Below are positions 1 through 8,390 of a stretch of 62,038 bases of DNA, piece by piece. Within the stretch, counting starts at the first letter, position 1. Each line of letters opens with the position of its first letter. The stretch spans positions 1 through 62,038 of the forward strand of contig CAJFOJ010000017.1 in assembly GCA_904396495.1 (NCBI GenBank). The letters run 5' to 3'. Under the pieces are notes generated by a model. The model worked only from the letters and a program-made list of their open reading frames with translations. It was not told where the DNA came from and did no database searches. The position numbers and the translations under genes are program-made. The DNA comes from an uncultured Oscillospiraceae bacterium. Its GTDB lineage: Bacteria; Bacillota; Clostridia; Oscillospirales; Ruminococcaceae.

Positions 1-85
1 ACTCATAGCAATCCCCCCTGATGTACTTCTATTTTCCTACATCAGGGGGGATTTGTCTATTGTCCACTTTTTCTGGTTCAGTTCA
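1..85 (-). mobile_element. 5' end of an insertion sequence, left copy (partial)
   Basis: This stretch is the exact reverse complement of 61953-62037. Read on the minus strand it starts with TGAACTGAACCAG at 85, contains a 16-bp stem hairpin (10-25 with 38-53), then a G-run ribosome site and an ATG at 6-4 that runs off the window. TG...CA ends with a GTGGACA core resemble IS3-family (IS150-type) terminal repeats; that family placement is inference. The transposase would read leftward, out of the window. Only two codons are visible. Confidence 0.75.
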
Positions 86-132
86 CAGATAATGGACGGG
101 GGGTTTCTCTGAAATTCCTGCAATGAGGGGCG

Positions 133-858
133 CTAAGGTTTTCTGTTGGCTCCAGGGAGAACCACTAGGCGCTGCAGCGCTGCCACCTGTTCGGCCGTGG
201 CCTCCGGGTATCGGTCAAAGGGAAAGGCAAGCCCCATCCGGTCGTACTTTTCCTTGCAGAGCTTCCGAAAAGGAAGAAGCTCCACCTTTTTGACGCAGCT
301 CTTACCGGCCAGCAGGCGGTTTAACCGCCCAATGTCTTCCGCTGTGTCGTTAAAACCCGGCACGATGACCTGCCGCACCCAGGTATCGATCCGGCGAGAT
401 TGGAGTTCGTCCAAAAAGGCGAGCACCTGCCGAAGGGAGCATCCGGCATACTGCTTATAAGAATCCTCATCGGTCATCTTGATGTCTAAAAGCGTAAGGT
501 CGGTCAGATCAAGGAGCTTTTCTACCTGGTCGTCCCAAACGCTTCCGCTGGTGTCCAATGCGGTGTGGATGCCCGCTTCCCGGCAGAGGGCAAACAGTTC
601 GGCCACAAACTGAGCCTGCAATAGGGCCTCACCGCCGGAAACGGTGAGGCCGCCGTCCACTCCAAAGTAGTTTTTGTACCGGAGCGCCCGGTTTAGCACC
701 TCTTTAGGAGAAACCTCCATCCCCTCCCCCAGCTTCCAGGTGTCGGGATTGTGGCAGTAGCCGCAGCGGAGCCTGCACCCCTGCAAGAAGACGACGAACC
801 GGACTCCCGGCCCGTCCAGTGTTCCCATGCTCTGATAGGAATGGATCCTCCCGTTCAT
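133..858 (-). CDS. pflA: pyruvate formate-lyase-activating enzyme (radical SAM)
   Basis: This enzyme installs the glycyl radical on PflB using SAM and a 4Fe-4S cluster. The radical-SAM CxxxCxxC motif is C28, C32, C35, followed by CHNPDTW and the SAM-binding GGE in LTVSGGEAL. At 241 residues it has the usual family length. The start has a GGGGGA ribosome site 6 nt upstream. It lies 62 bp downstream of pflB, separated by a hairpin, so it is probably expressed with pflB by read-through. No terminator is visible between its stop and the IS end at 85. Confidence 0.96.
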   Translation of the reverse strand: MNGRIHSYQSMGTLDGPGVRFVVFLQGCRLRCGYCHNPDTWKLGEGMEVSPKEVLNRALRYKNYFGVDGGLTVSGGEALLQAQFVAELFALCREAGIHTALDTSGSVWDDQVEKLLDLTDLTLLDIKMTDEDSYKQYAGCSLRQVLAFLDELQSRRIDTWVRQVIVPGFNDTAEDIGRLNRLLAGKSCVKKVELLPFRKLCKEKYDRMGLAFPFDRYPEATAEQVAALQRLVVLPGANRKP

Positions 859-881
859 ATTTTCCCCCTGTTCGCAAAACC

Positions 882-910
882 GGAAACCCGCCTTTTAAAG
901 ACGGGTTTCC
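882..910 (-). terminator. hairpin between pflB and pflA
   Basis: GGAAACCCG (882-890) pairs with CGGGTTTCC (902-910) just after the pflB stop. On the minus strand it is followed by only a short T-run, so it is a weak terminator or a transcript-processing hairpin that may let pflB exceed pflA. Confidence 0.5.
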
Positions 911-920
911 CTTCTTCTAT

Positions 921-3152
921 CTACATCGCCTCGTGGAAAGTCCTGCTGATGACCTCCCGTTGCTGTTCTCTGGACAGCTTGTGGAAGTTGACCGCATACC
1001 CCGACACCCGGATGGTCAAATTGGGGTACAACTCCGGATTCTCATAAGCTTCCATCAGTTTTTCCTTGTTCAGCACGTTGACGTTGATGTGATGGGCCCC
1101 TTGCTTAAAGTACCCGTCCAGCACTGTCGTAAGGTTGTTCACCCGCTCTTCACCGCTGTTGCCCAAAGCCTGCGGGGTGATGGAGAAGGTGTTGGAAATG
1201 CCGTCCCGGCAGTATTCATAGGGCAGCTTCGCCACCGAGTTAAGGGACGCCAGCGCCCCGTTTGTCTCCCGGTTGTGCATGGGGTTGGCGCCGGGTGCGA
1301 AGGGCTCACCCTGTTTGCGGCCGTCCGGGGTAGAGCCGGTCTTTTTGCCGTAGACTACGTTGGAGGTGATGGTCAGCACCGAAAGGGTGTGGAGGGCGTT
1401 TCGATAGGCGGGCGTCTTTTTCAGTTCGCCGGACACGCCGATGAGCAGTTCCCTGGCGATGCCGTCCACCCGGTCGTCGTCGTTTCCGAATTTGGGGAAA
1501 TCGCCTACTGTCTCAAAGTCCTTGATGTAGCCGTCCTCGTCCCGGATCACCTTGACCTTGGCGTACTTGATGGCGGACAGGGAATCGGCGATCACCGAAA
1601 GCCCCGCCACCCCAAAGGCCATAAACCGCTCCACATCAGTGTCGTGAAGGGCCATCTGGAGCTTCTCGTAGGCGTATTTGTCGTGCATGTAGTGGATGAC
1701 GTTCATGGTGTTTACATAGAGGTTGCAAAGCCAGACTTTGTATTCCTCAAACCGCTTCATCACTTTGTCGTAGTCCAAAACCTCGTCGGGGTACACCTCT
1801 TTTTTGGGCCCCAGCTCGATGCCGGAAAGGGGGTCGTGACCGCCGTTTAACGCCAAAAGCAAGAGCTTTGGCAGGTTGCACCGGGCCCCGAAAAACTGCA
1901 TCTGCTTGCCCACCTTCATGGCGGAGACGCAGCAGGCGATGGCGTAATCGTCACCGTAAATGGGCCGCATCAGGTCGTCGTTTTCGTACTGAATGGAGTC
2001 GGTGTCGATGGAAACCTTGGCGCAGAATTTTTTGAAAGGCTCCGGCAGTTTCTCCGACCAGAGAATGGTCAAATTGGGCTCCGGGGCGGGCCCCAGGGTG
2101 TAGAGGGTGTTGAGCACCCGGAAGGAATTTTTCGTCACCAGCGGCGCACCGTTTTCCCCGACGCCGCCCACGCTCTCGGTAATCCACATGGGATCGCCGC
2201 CAAAGAGCTCGTTGTACTCCGGCGTGCGCAGATGTCTAGCCATCCGCAGTTTCATGACAAAGTCGTCCATCAGTTCCTGGGCGCCCACTTCGTCTAACAG
2301 CCCCCGGTCCATATCCCGCTGGATGTAGATGTCGAGGAAGGTGCTCACCCTTCCCAGCGACATGGCGGCACCGTTTTGTTCCTTAATGGCGCCCAAATAC
2401 CCGAAATAGGTCCACTGGATGGCCTCTCTGGCGGTGGAGGCGGGCTTTGAGATGTCATAGCCATACATGGCGGCCATCTCCTTGAGCTTTCCCAAGAAAT
2501 TGATCTGCTGGTACAGCTCCTCGGCCAGCCGGATGTTGTCCACGTCCATCAAAAGCGTTCCCTTTTGCGCCTTGTCCTTTTGCTTTTGCTCGATGAGGAC
2601 GTCGACACCGTACAAAGCCACCCTCCGGTAGTCGCCGATGATGCGGCCCCGGCCGTAGGCGTCGGGGAGGCCGGTGATGACGCCGCTTTTCCGCGCTTTG
2701 CGCATTTCGTCGGTGTATACCCGGTACACCCCGTCGTTGTGGGTGGTCCGGTAGGTGAACTCCTCCTCGATTTTCTCCGACATCTGGTAGCCATAGGCTT
2801 CACAGGCGTTTCTGGCCATCCGGATGCCGCCGAAGGGGTTGACGCCCCGCTTGAGGGGCCGGTTGGTCTGCAAGCCCACGATGAGCTCCTTTTCCTTGTC
2901 CAGGTACCCGGGCTTGTAGCTGGTGAGGGAGGAGACAGTGGCGGTGTCGATGTCCAGCACCCCGCCAAATTCCCGCTCCACCTGCAACAGGTTTTGGAAC
3001 CGCTTCATCAGGTGTTGGGTCCGCTCGGTAGGGCCGGCCAAAAAGTACTCGTCCCCTTCATATAACGTATAATTTTGCTGGATAAAATCCCGCACGTTGA
3101 TTTCATCCTGCCACTTGGAAGTCTTAAATCCGTCCCACTGCTGGAAATTCAT
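921..3152 (-). CDS. pflB: formate C-acetyltransferase (pyruvate formate-lyase)
   Basis: Converts pyruvate and CoA to acetyl-CoA and formate, giving fermentation its acetyl-CoA and one-carbon metabolism its formate. The 743-residue protein has the active-site Cys-Cys pair in [13 protein letters not shown] and the C-terminal glycyl-radical motif [10 protein letters not shown] chose ATG 3152 (MNFQQWDGF) because an AAAGGTG ribosome site precedes it and the family starts this way. A longer in-frame extension to 3275 would read through the riboswitch and terminator hairpin, so it is not coding. Expression is governed by the ZTP-type leader upstream. Confidence 0.97.
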   Translation of the reverse strand: MNFQQWDGFKTSKWQDEINVRDFIQQNYTLYEGDEYFLAGPTERTQHLMKRFQNLLQVEREFGGVLDIDTATVSSLTSYKPGYLDKEKELIVGLQTNRPLKRGVNPFGGIRMARNACEAYGYQMSEKIEEEFTYRTTHNDGVYRVYTDEMRKARKSGVITGLPDAYGRGRIIGDYRRVALYGVDVLIEQKQKDKAQKGTLLMDVDNIRLAEELYQQINFLGKLKEMAAMYGYDISKPASTAREAIQWTYFGYLGAIKEQNGAAMSLGRVSTFLDIYIQRDMDRGLLDEVGAQELMDDFVMKLRMARHLRTPEYNELFGGDPMWITESVGGVGENGAPLVTKNSFRVLNTLYTLGPAPEPNLTILWSEKLPEPFKKFCAKVSIDTDSIQYENDDLMRPIYGDDYAIACCVSAMKVGKQMQFFGARCNLPKLLLLALNGGHDPLSGIELGPKKEVYPDEVLDYDKVMKRFEEYKVWLCNLYVNTMNVIHYMHDKYAYEKLQMALHDTDVERFMAFGVAGLSVIADSLSAIKYAKVKVIRDEDGYIKDFETVGDFPKFGNDDDRVDGIARELLIGVSGELKKTPAYRNALHTLSVLTITSNVVYGKKTGSTPDGRKQGEPFAPGANPMHNRETNGALASLNSVAKLPYEYCRDGISNTFSITPQALGNSGEERVNNLTTVLDGYFKQGAHHINVNVLNKEKLMEAYENPELYPNLTIRVSGYAVNFHKLSREQQREVISRTFHEAM

Positions 3153-3199
3153 ATTGATCCACACCTTTCTTTGCAGTATGCAAAACTGAAAATAAACAA

Positions 3200-3230
3200 G
3201 GGCAGTCCTGTGAATCTCACAAGACTGCCC
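3200..3230 (-). terminator. riboswitch expression-platform terminator
   Basis: A 14-bp stem with one T-G wobble (5' arm from 3230, 3' arm ending at 3200) closes a GAT loop and is followed on the minus strand by a T-rich run. Its 5' arm begins with GGGCA, the conserved last element of the ZTP aptamer, so aptamer folding and terminator folding exclude each other. Confidence 0.85.
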
Positions 3231-3295
3231 AGACGGTCGGCTTATCCCCCTTGTGCTTCCCTGTGGTAACTCCACAATGATCCGTCAGTCGCACA
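3226..3295 (-). promoter_or_regulatory. ZTP riboswitch (pfl motif) upstream of pflB
   Basis: On the minus strand the leader contains ACTGACGG, a small TGTGG/CCACA hairpin, the conserved GGGAAGC, and CCGTCTGGGCA. GACGG pairs with CCGTC to close the aptamer. These are the conserved parts of the pfl motif, known to bind ZTP/ZMP, which build up when 10-formyl-THF is short. Binding should prevent the overlapping terminator and switch pflB on, raising formate supply. Family match is by eye; a covariance-model search has not been run. Confidence 0.85.
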
Positions 3296-3310
3296 AAGGA
3301 TTCTATAGTA

Positions 3311-3339
3311 ATTATAAAGTTGTTGTCATATTTTGTCAA
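3311..3339 (-). promoter_or_regulatory. sigma-A promoter of pflB
   Basis: Consensus TTGACA (3339-3334) and TATAAT (3316-3311) with a 17-bp spacer. Transcription should begin near 3304, just ahead of the riboswitch aptamer. Confidence 0.85.
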
Positions 3340-3388
3340 TTGGGAAAACTGCCTGATCGGACACCCCTTTTTTCTCAAAATCTATGGA

Positions 3389-3417
3389 TTGTCCCTAAAC
3401 GGCAAATATGATATACT
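3389..3417 (+). promoter_or_regulatory. promoter of the DUF1622 gene
   Basis: TTGTCC (3389-3394) and TATACT (3412-3417) with a 17-bp spacer, about 70 bp before the gene start and divergent from the pflB promoter. Confidence 0.6.
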
Positions 3418-3487
3418 AAATTTGTCTGTATGGAAATTCCTCCGACGGGACACACTAATCTCAACTGCTGAAAAAGGAAGTGCATGG

Positions 3488-3904
3488 ATGGAACTGCTTC
3501 ATGAAGCCCTGAGCGTCTTGGTAGACGGGGCGATCCTCCTGTTCGAGTTTATCGGCGTCATCGTCATCATCATTGCCGGCCTGAAGGGAATTTACGGTTA
3601 TTTTCGCCGGGATCCCCTGACCCGATTAAATTTGGCTAAGGGTATGGCCATGGGACTGGAATTCAAGCTGGGAAGCGAGATATTAAGAACGGTGGTGGTG
3701 CGGGAATTTTCGGAAATCCTCATCGTCGCCGGCATCATCGCCCTGCGGTCAGCCCTCACCTTCCTCATCCACTGGGAAATCAAAAACGAAGAAGCCCATG
3801 ACAACGAGGAAAAACAGCCGGACAAAAAACGGCCCAGCTTTAGATGGACAAAAAAAGAACCGCCTGAACCAGGCGGCCAAAATAAATTGGGAAAGGGTAA
3901 TTAA
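3488..3904 (+). CDS. DUF1622 family membrane protein
   Basis: A 138-residue membrane protein of unknown function. It has an N-terminal hydrophobic segment (about residues 8-32), the characteristic RRDPLTRLNLAKGMAMGLEFKLGSEILRT region split by a short loop, and a second hydrophobic segment (about 80-100). The tail is charged (Glu/Lys/Pro-rich) and presumably cytoplasmic. ATG 3488 has AAGGA 9 nt upstream; an open extension to 3320 has no ribosome site and overlaps the promoter. It stands alone, divergent from pflB, and shares a terminator with the gene pair on the other strand. Confidence 0.85.
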   Translation: MELLHEALSVLVDGAILLFEFIGVIVIIIAGLKGIYGYFRRDPLTRLNLAKGMAMGLEFKLGSEILRTVVVREFSEILIVAGIIALRSALTFLIHWEIKNEEAHDNEEKQPDKKRPSFRWTKKEPPEPGGQNKLGKGN

Positions 3905-3983
3905 AGGAGTTGCTGGTATTATCCTATCACAGCTCAGTTGCGCTTTCTGTCGAAGCAGCAACCCTGTTTAAAAATATTTTTAG

Positions 3984-4023
3984 AAAAATCGAGGCCCGGC
4001 AAAAACCGGCGCCTCGATTTTTT
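3984..4023. terminator. bidirectional intrinsic terminator
   Basis: AAAAATCGAGGC pairs with GCCTCGATTTTT, with an inner CCGG stem, and is flanked by A/T runs on both sides. It serves the DUF1622 gene on the plus strand and the SGNH hydrolase on the minus strand. Confidence 0.9.
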
Positions 4024-4031
4024 CGTACGTG

Positions 4032-4670
4032 CTATTTTGTCACCGCTTCCACCCATTTTTGAGCGATAAGAGCCATTCCGGGGCCGGCGGGATGCACACC
4101 GTCGGTGGACCAGGTGCTAGGTGATTTCTGGATGCTGGCAGCGGCAAAATATCCGTCCATGGGAATGTAGATGTCGGCAAATTCTATCGCCAGCTTCCTA
4201 GCAACCATAATTTTCGGATTCAAATCCTCTCGCCAGGACTCGATCTCAGGGGAAACATGGAGCAAAAACGGCTCGATCATGACGATCCTGACATCGGGAA
4301 GTGCTTTCTTCGTCCGCTCCAAAATATTCCGGTAATTGCTCTCGTATTGTTCCGCTGTAGTGGGGTTGTTTTGATCGTACCGCCGCCAGGTATCGTTGAC
4401 GCCAATCAAAATCGACAAGACATCGGGCTTTAGGGCAATAGTATCCTCCTCCCACCGGTTGACCAAGTCAATACTCCGGTTTCCGGAGATTCCCCGGTTA
4501 TAAAATTTGAGGTTTAACTCTGGATACCGGGCGGTGAGCATACTGGCCGCCATAAACACATATCCGCGCCCTAACTGCATCGGATCGCTCAGCGGGTCCT
4601 CCACGTACCGGTTCCAGTCGGTGACGCTGTCTCCCTGAAACAAAATCACATCATTTTTCCTTAGCAACAT
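4032..4670 (-). CDS. SGNH/GDSL-family hydrolase
   Basis: A 212-residue esterase or deacetylase of the SGNH fold. Block I is FQGDSVTDW (catalytic Ser), block II is the YNRGISGNRS region, block III is GVNDTW, and block V is DGVHP with the catalytic Asp and His. No signal peptide is seen, so it is probably cytoplasmic. ATG 4670 is preferred because GGGGA lies 7 nt upstream; a GTG at 4697 overlapping the preceding stop would add 9 residues. It follows the HAD phosphatase in one transcript. The substrate is unknown, though sugar-ester or carbohydrate deacetylation is common in this group. Confidence 0.88.
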   Translation of the reverse strand: MLLRKNDVILFQGDSVTDWNRYVEDPLSDPMQLGRGYVFMAASMLTARYPELNLKFYNRGISGNRSIDLVNRWEEDTIALKPDVLSILIGVNDTWRRYDQNNPTTAEQYESNYRNILERTKKALPDVRIVMIEPFLLHVSPEIESWREDLNPKIMVARKLAIEFADIYIPMDGYFAAASIQKSPSTWSTDGVHPAGPGMALIAQKWVEAVTK

Positions 4671-4693
4671 ATAGATTCCCCTTTTCCCATTAT

Positions 4694-5536
4694 TCACCGG
4701 TTATCCGGTCGATTTTTTTCTTCAAAACGGCGAAGCAGAAAGTCCGCCACTCCGTCCTCCTGATTGGAGCCGATGACGGCGGTCGCCACCTCCTTGAGCG
4801 CTGCTGCCGCGTTTGCCACCGCGTACGCCTCGTCGGCCGCCTCAAACATGGATAGGTCGTTTAACCCATCCCCAAACACTACCGCCCGGTCGCAGCCGAG
4901 CATTTCCTTTAACTTTTGCAATCCATGGGCTTTGCTGGCGTGCTCCGGCATGATCTCCAGCCAGAATTCCGGCCGGTAAAGCTCCTGCTGAAAGACACAT
5001 CGAACACCCTGTATCCGGCATGCCTCCTGGTAAACCGGAAAGAGTTCCTCCCTTGACCCGATACAAGTGAAGTAGTAAATCTCCCCGCTGTAGAGCTCTT
5101 TTGCAGAGCCGCATTCCCGCAACCGCGGATCTCCCCGGCGGTTGCGCAGGTAATACTCCACCCCGTCGTTTTGAAAAGCAGAGAGGTAAGAAAGCCGTTC
5201 CTTGCCCTCCAAGAAGGCGTAGCAAATGGGATAGGCGCGAAAATGCTCCAGCAACAAGCGGATTTGCCGTCGCTGATTCTGAGAAAACACTTCAGCGGAG
5301 AGAATTTCCCCTGATCGGGGATTCATCAGGAAAGTCCCGTTGTGAAAAACAGCGGGACGATTTAATTGCAAGCTATGTATGATGGGCAAAGCCGATGACC
5401 GCGACCGCGCTGTGGCAATCGTAAAGCAGAGCCCTTGTTCTATCAAGCTGTTGAGGATGGAGATGGTCCTTGAGGAGAGCGTGGACTGCTGGTTTAACAG
5501 CGTTCCGTCCAAGTCGGAAAGATACAGTGTTTTCAT
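4694..5536 (-). CDS. Cof-type HAD-IIB family phosphatase
   Basis: A 280-residue phosphatase of the haloacid dehalogenase superfamily. Motif I is LSDLDGTLL with the nucleophilic Asp, motif II is the TIATARS threonine/serine region, and motif IV is VFGDGLNDLSMF. The central C2B cap is present. Family members dephosphorylate sugar phosphates, nucleotides or flavin precursors; the substrate here cannot be deduced. First gene of a two-gene unit with the SGNH hydrolase. Confidence 0.92.
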   Translation of the reverse strand: MKTLYLSDLDGTLLNQQSTLSSRTISILNSLIEQGLCFTIATARSRSSALPIIHSLQLNRPAVFHNGTFLMNPRSGEILSAEVFSQNQRRQIRLLLEHFRAYPICYAFLEGKERLSYLSAFQNDGVEYYLRNRRGDPRLRECGSAKELYSGEIYYFTCIGSREELFPVYQEACRIQGVRCVFQQELYRPEFWLEIMPEHASKAHGLQKLKEMLGCDRAVVFGDGLNDLSMFEAADEAYAVANAAAALKEVATAVIGSNQEDGVADFLLRRFEEKNRPDNR

Positions 5537-5567
5537 CCCAATTTTTGCCCCTTCCTAATCCTGTAAA

Positions 5568-5596
5568 AGTATAGCACATAGAGGAAGAATCTGCAA
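5568..5596 (-). promoter_or_regulatory. promoter of the HAD/SGNH pair
   Basis: TTGCAG (5596-5591), 17-bp spacer, TATACT (5573-5568) preceded by an extended TGC. It lies about 30 bp before the HAD start. Confidence 0.75.
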
Positions 5597-5606
5597 GGCA
5601 AATTGG

Positions 5607-5645
5607 ATAAAAAAAGGAAACTCCGCCGAACTGGACGGAGTTTCC
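5607..5645 (-). terminator. terminator of the FMN-binding lipoprotein gene
   Basis: GGAAACTCCG (5616-5625) pairs with CGGAGTTTCC (5636-5645), followed on the minus strand by a T-run (plus-strand A-run 5608-5615). Confidence 0.9.
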
Positions 5646-5658
5646 TAAAAGCCATCTT

Positions 5659-6126
5659 TTATTCTTCGCTGGCAATAGCGACAACGACGGTATTGGTATC
5701 GCCGCTCTTCATGTTTTTCTCCAGTTCCTTCATCATCTGTTTAAAGGCGTTGGAGGAATTGGTAGCGCCCGCTACCGTATCCACTTGGTCAGCGTCCTGC
5801 TTCTCGATCAGGCCGTTTTCCAGTTTCTCGGTGTAATCAGCGGGATAGGTTTCAAATCCGGCGCCGGTATAAGCTTCCTTGTACTCCTCATCCTCGGTCT
5901 TTTTGTGGCCGTCTTCCTGGCTCAAAGCGTCAAACTCCACTTCCGAGATTTTGCCGTCTGTCACTGTCACGTTGATATATTCCTTCCAGCCGTGATCGTC
6001 AAAATCCTGTGCCTCAACGCGGTAGGTGCCATCTTGATAAGCCTCGTTTTCGGCGTTATTGCCGCAGGAAGCCATCAATCCCATCACCGTCAGCATCGAA
6101 ACTGCGATCGCAATGGTCTTTTTCAT
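5659..6126 (-). CDS. FMN-binding domain lipoprotein (PplA/RnfG-like)
   Basis: A 155-residue secreted lipoprotein. The signal peptide ends in LMASC, giving lipidation at Cys21. The remainder is one FMN-binding domain with VAGATNSS, whose Thr122 is the predicted site of covalent FMN attachment by ApbE. Listeria PplA, a surface flavoprotein in extracellular electron transfer, has two such domains; this one has a single copy. It faces apbE and the Rnf operon across a divergent promoter region, suggesting it accepts electrons outside the membrane. That role is inference. It has its own promoter and terminator. Confidence 0.85.
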   Translation of the reverse strand: MKKTIAIAVSMLTVMGLMASCGNNAENEAYQDGTYRVEAQDFDDHGWKEYINVTVTDGKISEVEFDALSQEDGHKKTEDEEYKEAYTGAGFETYPADYTEKLENGLIEKQDADQVDTVAGATNSSNAFKQMMKELEKNMKSGDTNTVVVAIASEE

Positions 6127-6192
6127 GAAAAATCCACCTTTCTGAAATCAATCGGTTTAGATTGTTTAAAAGTTAACTAACTTCATAAGGAC

Positions 6193-6221
6193 ATTATACC
6201 CTCTCTTTTTAGTATTGTCCA
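6193..6221 (-). promoter_or_regulatory. promoter of the FMN-binding lipoprotein
   Basis: TGGACA (6221-6216), 17-bp spacer, TATAAT (6198-6193). Divergent from the apbE/rnf promoter about 93 bp away, in an AT-rich intergenic region. Confidence 0.8.
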
Positions 6222-6313
6222 TACCTTTTCAGAATATTTCTAAAGAATTGTATAAATTTTGGTCATACTATTTCCACATAATGCTGACAATGTTTGCATT
6301 TTCCTTCATTTAC

Positions 6314-6342
6314 TTGACAATACTTTATAAAAATAATATCAT
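6314..6342 (+). promoter_or_regulatory. promoter of the apbE-rnf locus
   Basis: TTGACA (6314-6319), 17-bp spacer, TATCAT (6337-6342), about 70 bp ahead of apbE. No further promoter of this quality was seen within the locus up to rnfB. Confidence 0.75.
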
Positions 6343-6416
6343 GAAATAGAATGAATAACTCATTAAAAAAGAAGTAATTTCTGTCGTTAAAACTGGAATT
6401 CTCAGGGAAACCGGGG

Positions 6417-7472
6417 GTGTTTTTCATTATAAAATTTGGTAAATTACCCGCGGTGCTGGGAATCGTCCTGTTGTTTTTTTCCTGTCAGGCGCGGACCAAT
6501 GACACGGTATCTTCGGACGAAACCTTTCTGATGGACACCGTCGTCACCCAAACAGTATATGGAGAAAACGGCGAAAAACTGATCGACGAGGCTGTGGAAT
6601 TACTGCGACAGATCGAAAACACCTATTCTTCTTACCTGGATGGTTCCGTCACCGGAAAAATAAACGCAAACGCCGGTGTCGCCCCTGTTGTTGTCTCCCC
6701 GGAGGAATTGAATGTCATCAAACGCTGCGTCGAATTTTCCGCCCAATCAGATGGACTTTTTGATCTGACCATCGCCCCTTTGGTAAAGCTTTGGAACATC
6801 ACCGGCGAACATCCCCAGGTTCCATCGGACGAGGAAATCGCCGAGGCGCAGGCGCTTATCGATTACCAGAATGTCATCGTCGACGAGGGGCAAAATACGG
6901 TGTATCTGTCTAAGCCCGGGATGGAGCTTGACTTTGGCGCCACCGTCAAGGGCTACGCCGTTCAAAAGGTATTGGAACTATACCGGCAGAGCGGTGTCAC
7001 CGGCGCCCTTCTCTCCTTGGGGGGCAATGTGGCATCCTATGGGGAAAAACCGGATGGCTCCCCTTTCCGCACCGGCATCCGTGACCCAAAAGGGGATGCG
7101 TCGGATTATTTCGCCATTTTGGAAGTGAGCGATGAGGTGATCGCCACCTCCGGCGCCTATGAGCGATACTTTGAACAGGACGGCAAAATCTATCACCACA
7201 TTTTAAACCCCAAAACAGGATACCCCTGTGAGTCCGACCTCCTGAGCGTCACCGTTGTCTCAAAGGACGGTCTTTTATGTGATTATTTGTCTACTTTATT
7301 TTATATGTTGGGCAAAGAGGCGGTGGTGAACCACCTGGAAGAGGACGAATATGGGCTGATCGCAGTGGATCTGCAAGGAAATATTTATATTTCGCCCCAT
7401 TTGGAGGAACACTTTACCTTGATGGAAGACAGCCCTTACATCCTTGCTGACAACAGCGATGGGGAGAACTAA
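6417..7472 (+). CDS. apbE: FAD:protein FMN transferase (ApbE), lipoprotein form
   Basis: Transfers FMN from FAD to a Ser/Thr of target flavoproteins outside the membrane. The 351-residue protein begins with a short signal peptide and lipobox ending FFSC (Cys23). Conserved ApbE features are SSYLDGSVTGKIN, the DFGATVKGYAV block, and the metal-site HHILNPKTGYP. The start is GTG. It leads the operon, and its likely targets are all nearby: RnfG, both flavin domains of the RnfD fusion, and the lipoprotein encoded opposite. Confidence 0.93.
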   Translation: MFFIIKFGKLPAVLGIVLLFFSCQARTNDTVSSDETFLMDTVVTQTVYGENGEKLIDEAVELLRQIENTYSSYLDGSVTGKINANAGVAPVVVSPEELNVIKRCVEFSAQSDGLFDLTIAPLVKLWNITGEHPQVPSDEEIAEAQALIDYQNVIVDEGQNTVYLSKPGMELDFGATVKGYAVQKVLELYRQSGVTGALLSLGGNVASYGEKPDGSPFRTGIRDPKGDASDYFAILEVSDEVIATSGAYERYFEQDGKIYHHILNPKTGYPCESDLLSVTVVSKDGLLCDYLSTLFYMLGKEAVVNHLEEDEYGLIAVDLQGNIYISPHLEEHFTLMEDSPYILADNSDGEN

Positions 7473-7475
7473 ACG

Positions 7476-7844
7476 GTGTTTGCACGAAAAAAAGATATTT
7501 TGATTATATTGGGCATTCTCTTAACCGCCGGCGTGATCTGGGCCGTCTTTTGGCTTACCCAGCGCATCCCAGCAAACCAAGCGGTGATTCAATACGACGG
7601 AAAGACTGTAAAAACCGTTTCCCTCACCGAGGATCAGGAATTTTCCCTAAAGGAGGATCCCACCGTTCACTTTCAGGTAAAGGATGGAGCCATCGCCTTT
7701 GTTGATTCCTCCTGTCCGGACAAAATCTGTGAACATACAGGCTTTCTCTCTAAATCGGGGCAAACTGCCGCCTGCCTTCCCAAAAAGGTATTGCTAAAGG
7801 TAGTCGGTTCCGAAGGGCAACCGGTCGACATCGTAGCGAATTAA
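7476..7844 (+). CDS. NusG domain II-containing protein (EetA-like)
   Basis: A 122-residue protein with one N-terminal membrane anchor (about residues 8-28) and an extracytoplasmic NusG-II domain. The signature SSCPDKICEHTGFLS, with its paired cysteines, and CLPKKVLLKV identify the family. Related genes sit in Listeria-type extracellular electron-transfer loci (EetA) and beside apbE and rnf in Clostridia. Start is GTG, 3 bp after the apbE stop, so translation is probably coupled. The biochemical role is not established. Confidence 0.85.
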   Translation: MFARKKDILIILGILLTAGVIWAVFWLTQRIPANQAVIQYDGKTVKTVSLTEDQEFSLKEDPTVHFQVKDGAIAFVDSSCPDKICEHTGFLSKSGQTAACLPKKVLLKVVGSEGQPVDIVAN

Positions 7845-7862
7845 CGAAAGAAGGGATCAGCG

Positions 7863-8390
7863 CTGGCACAAAAATGCAACGTGCGAACCATCACCGGCAT
7901 GGGGATGCTGCTCTGTCTCGCCATCGTTTTGAGCTTTGTGGAAGGGATGATCCCTCCGATTCCGGCCCTGCCCCCGGGGGTCAAGCTGGGGCTATCCAAT
8001 ATCGTGGTCATCTACTGCCTGTTTTTCTTAGACGGGAAAAGCGCCTGTGGAGTGGCGGTGTTAAAATCCTTCTTTGTCTTTTTGACCCGCGGCGCATCGG
8101 CGGGGCTTTTGAGCCTCTGTGGAGGGCTTTTATCAGTTGTGGTTATGTTCATTGCCATCCGTCCCAAGAAGCTGAGTTACCTCATCCTGAGCATTTTGGG
8201 GGCGGTGAGCCACAATGTGGGTCAGCTCATCGCCGCCTCCCTCCTGTTTCAGAGCGCCACTGTCTTTTATTACCTTCCGATTCTCCTTGTCTCCGGCGTT
8301 CTCATGGGCGCTTTGACAGCGGCGCTGATGAAGGTGCTGCTCCCCGCTTTGAAACGAATTTCAGGCACAACCCCCGGCAGAGGGGAATAA
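7863..8390 (+). CDS. Gx transporter family membrane protein (EetB-like)
   Basis: A small integral membrane protein with about five hydrophobic segments, like ECF-transporter S subunits. It has the family motif EGMIPPIPALPPGVKLGLSN and a Gly-rich second half. The start is uncertain: GTG 7881 lacks a well-spaced ribosome site, whereas AAGGGA lies 7 nt before an in-frame CTG at 7863 that gives MAQKCNVRTITG. I use the CTG start, giving 175 residues. It sits between the EetA-like gene and rnfC; a role in moving a flavin or quinone precursor is speculation. Confidence 0.78.
   Translation: MAQKCNVRTITGMGMLLCLAIVLSFVEGMIPPIPALPPGVKLGLSNIVVIYCLFFLDGKSACGVAVLKSFFVFLTRGASAGLLSLCGGLLSVVVMFIAIRPKKLSYLILSILGAVSHNVGQLIAASLLFQSATVFYYLPILLVSGVLMGALTAALMKVLLPALKRISGTTPGRGE

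Noticed and set aside
3153..3275. N-terminal extension of PflB
   Set aside because: It would translate the ZTP riboswitch and terminator and is absent from the family.
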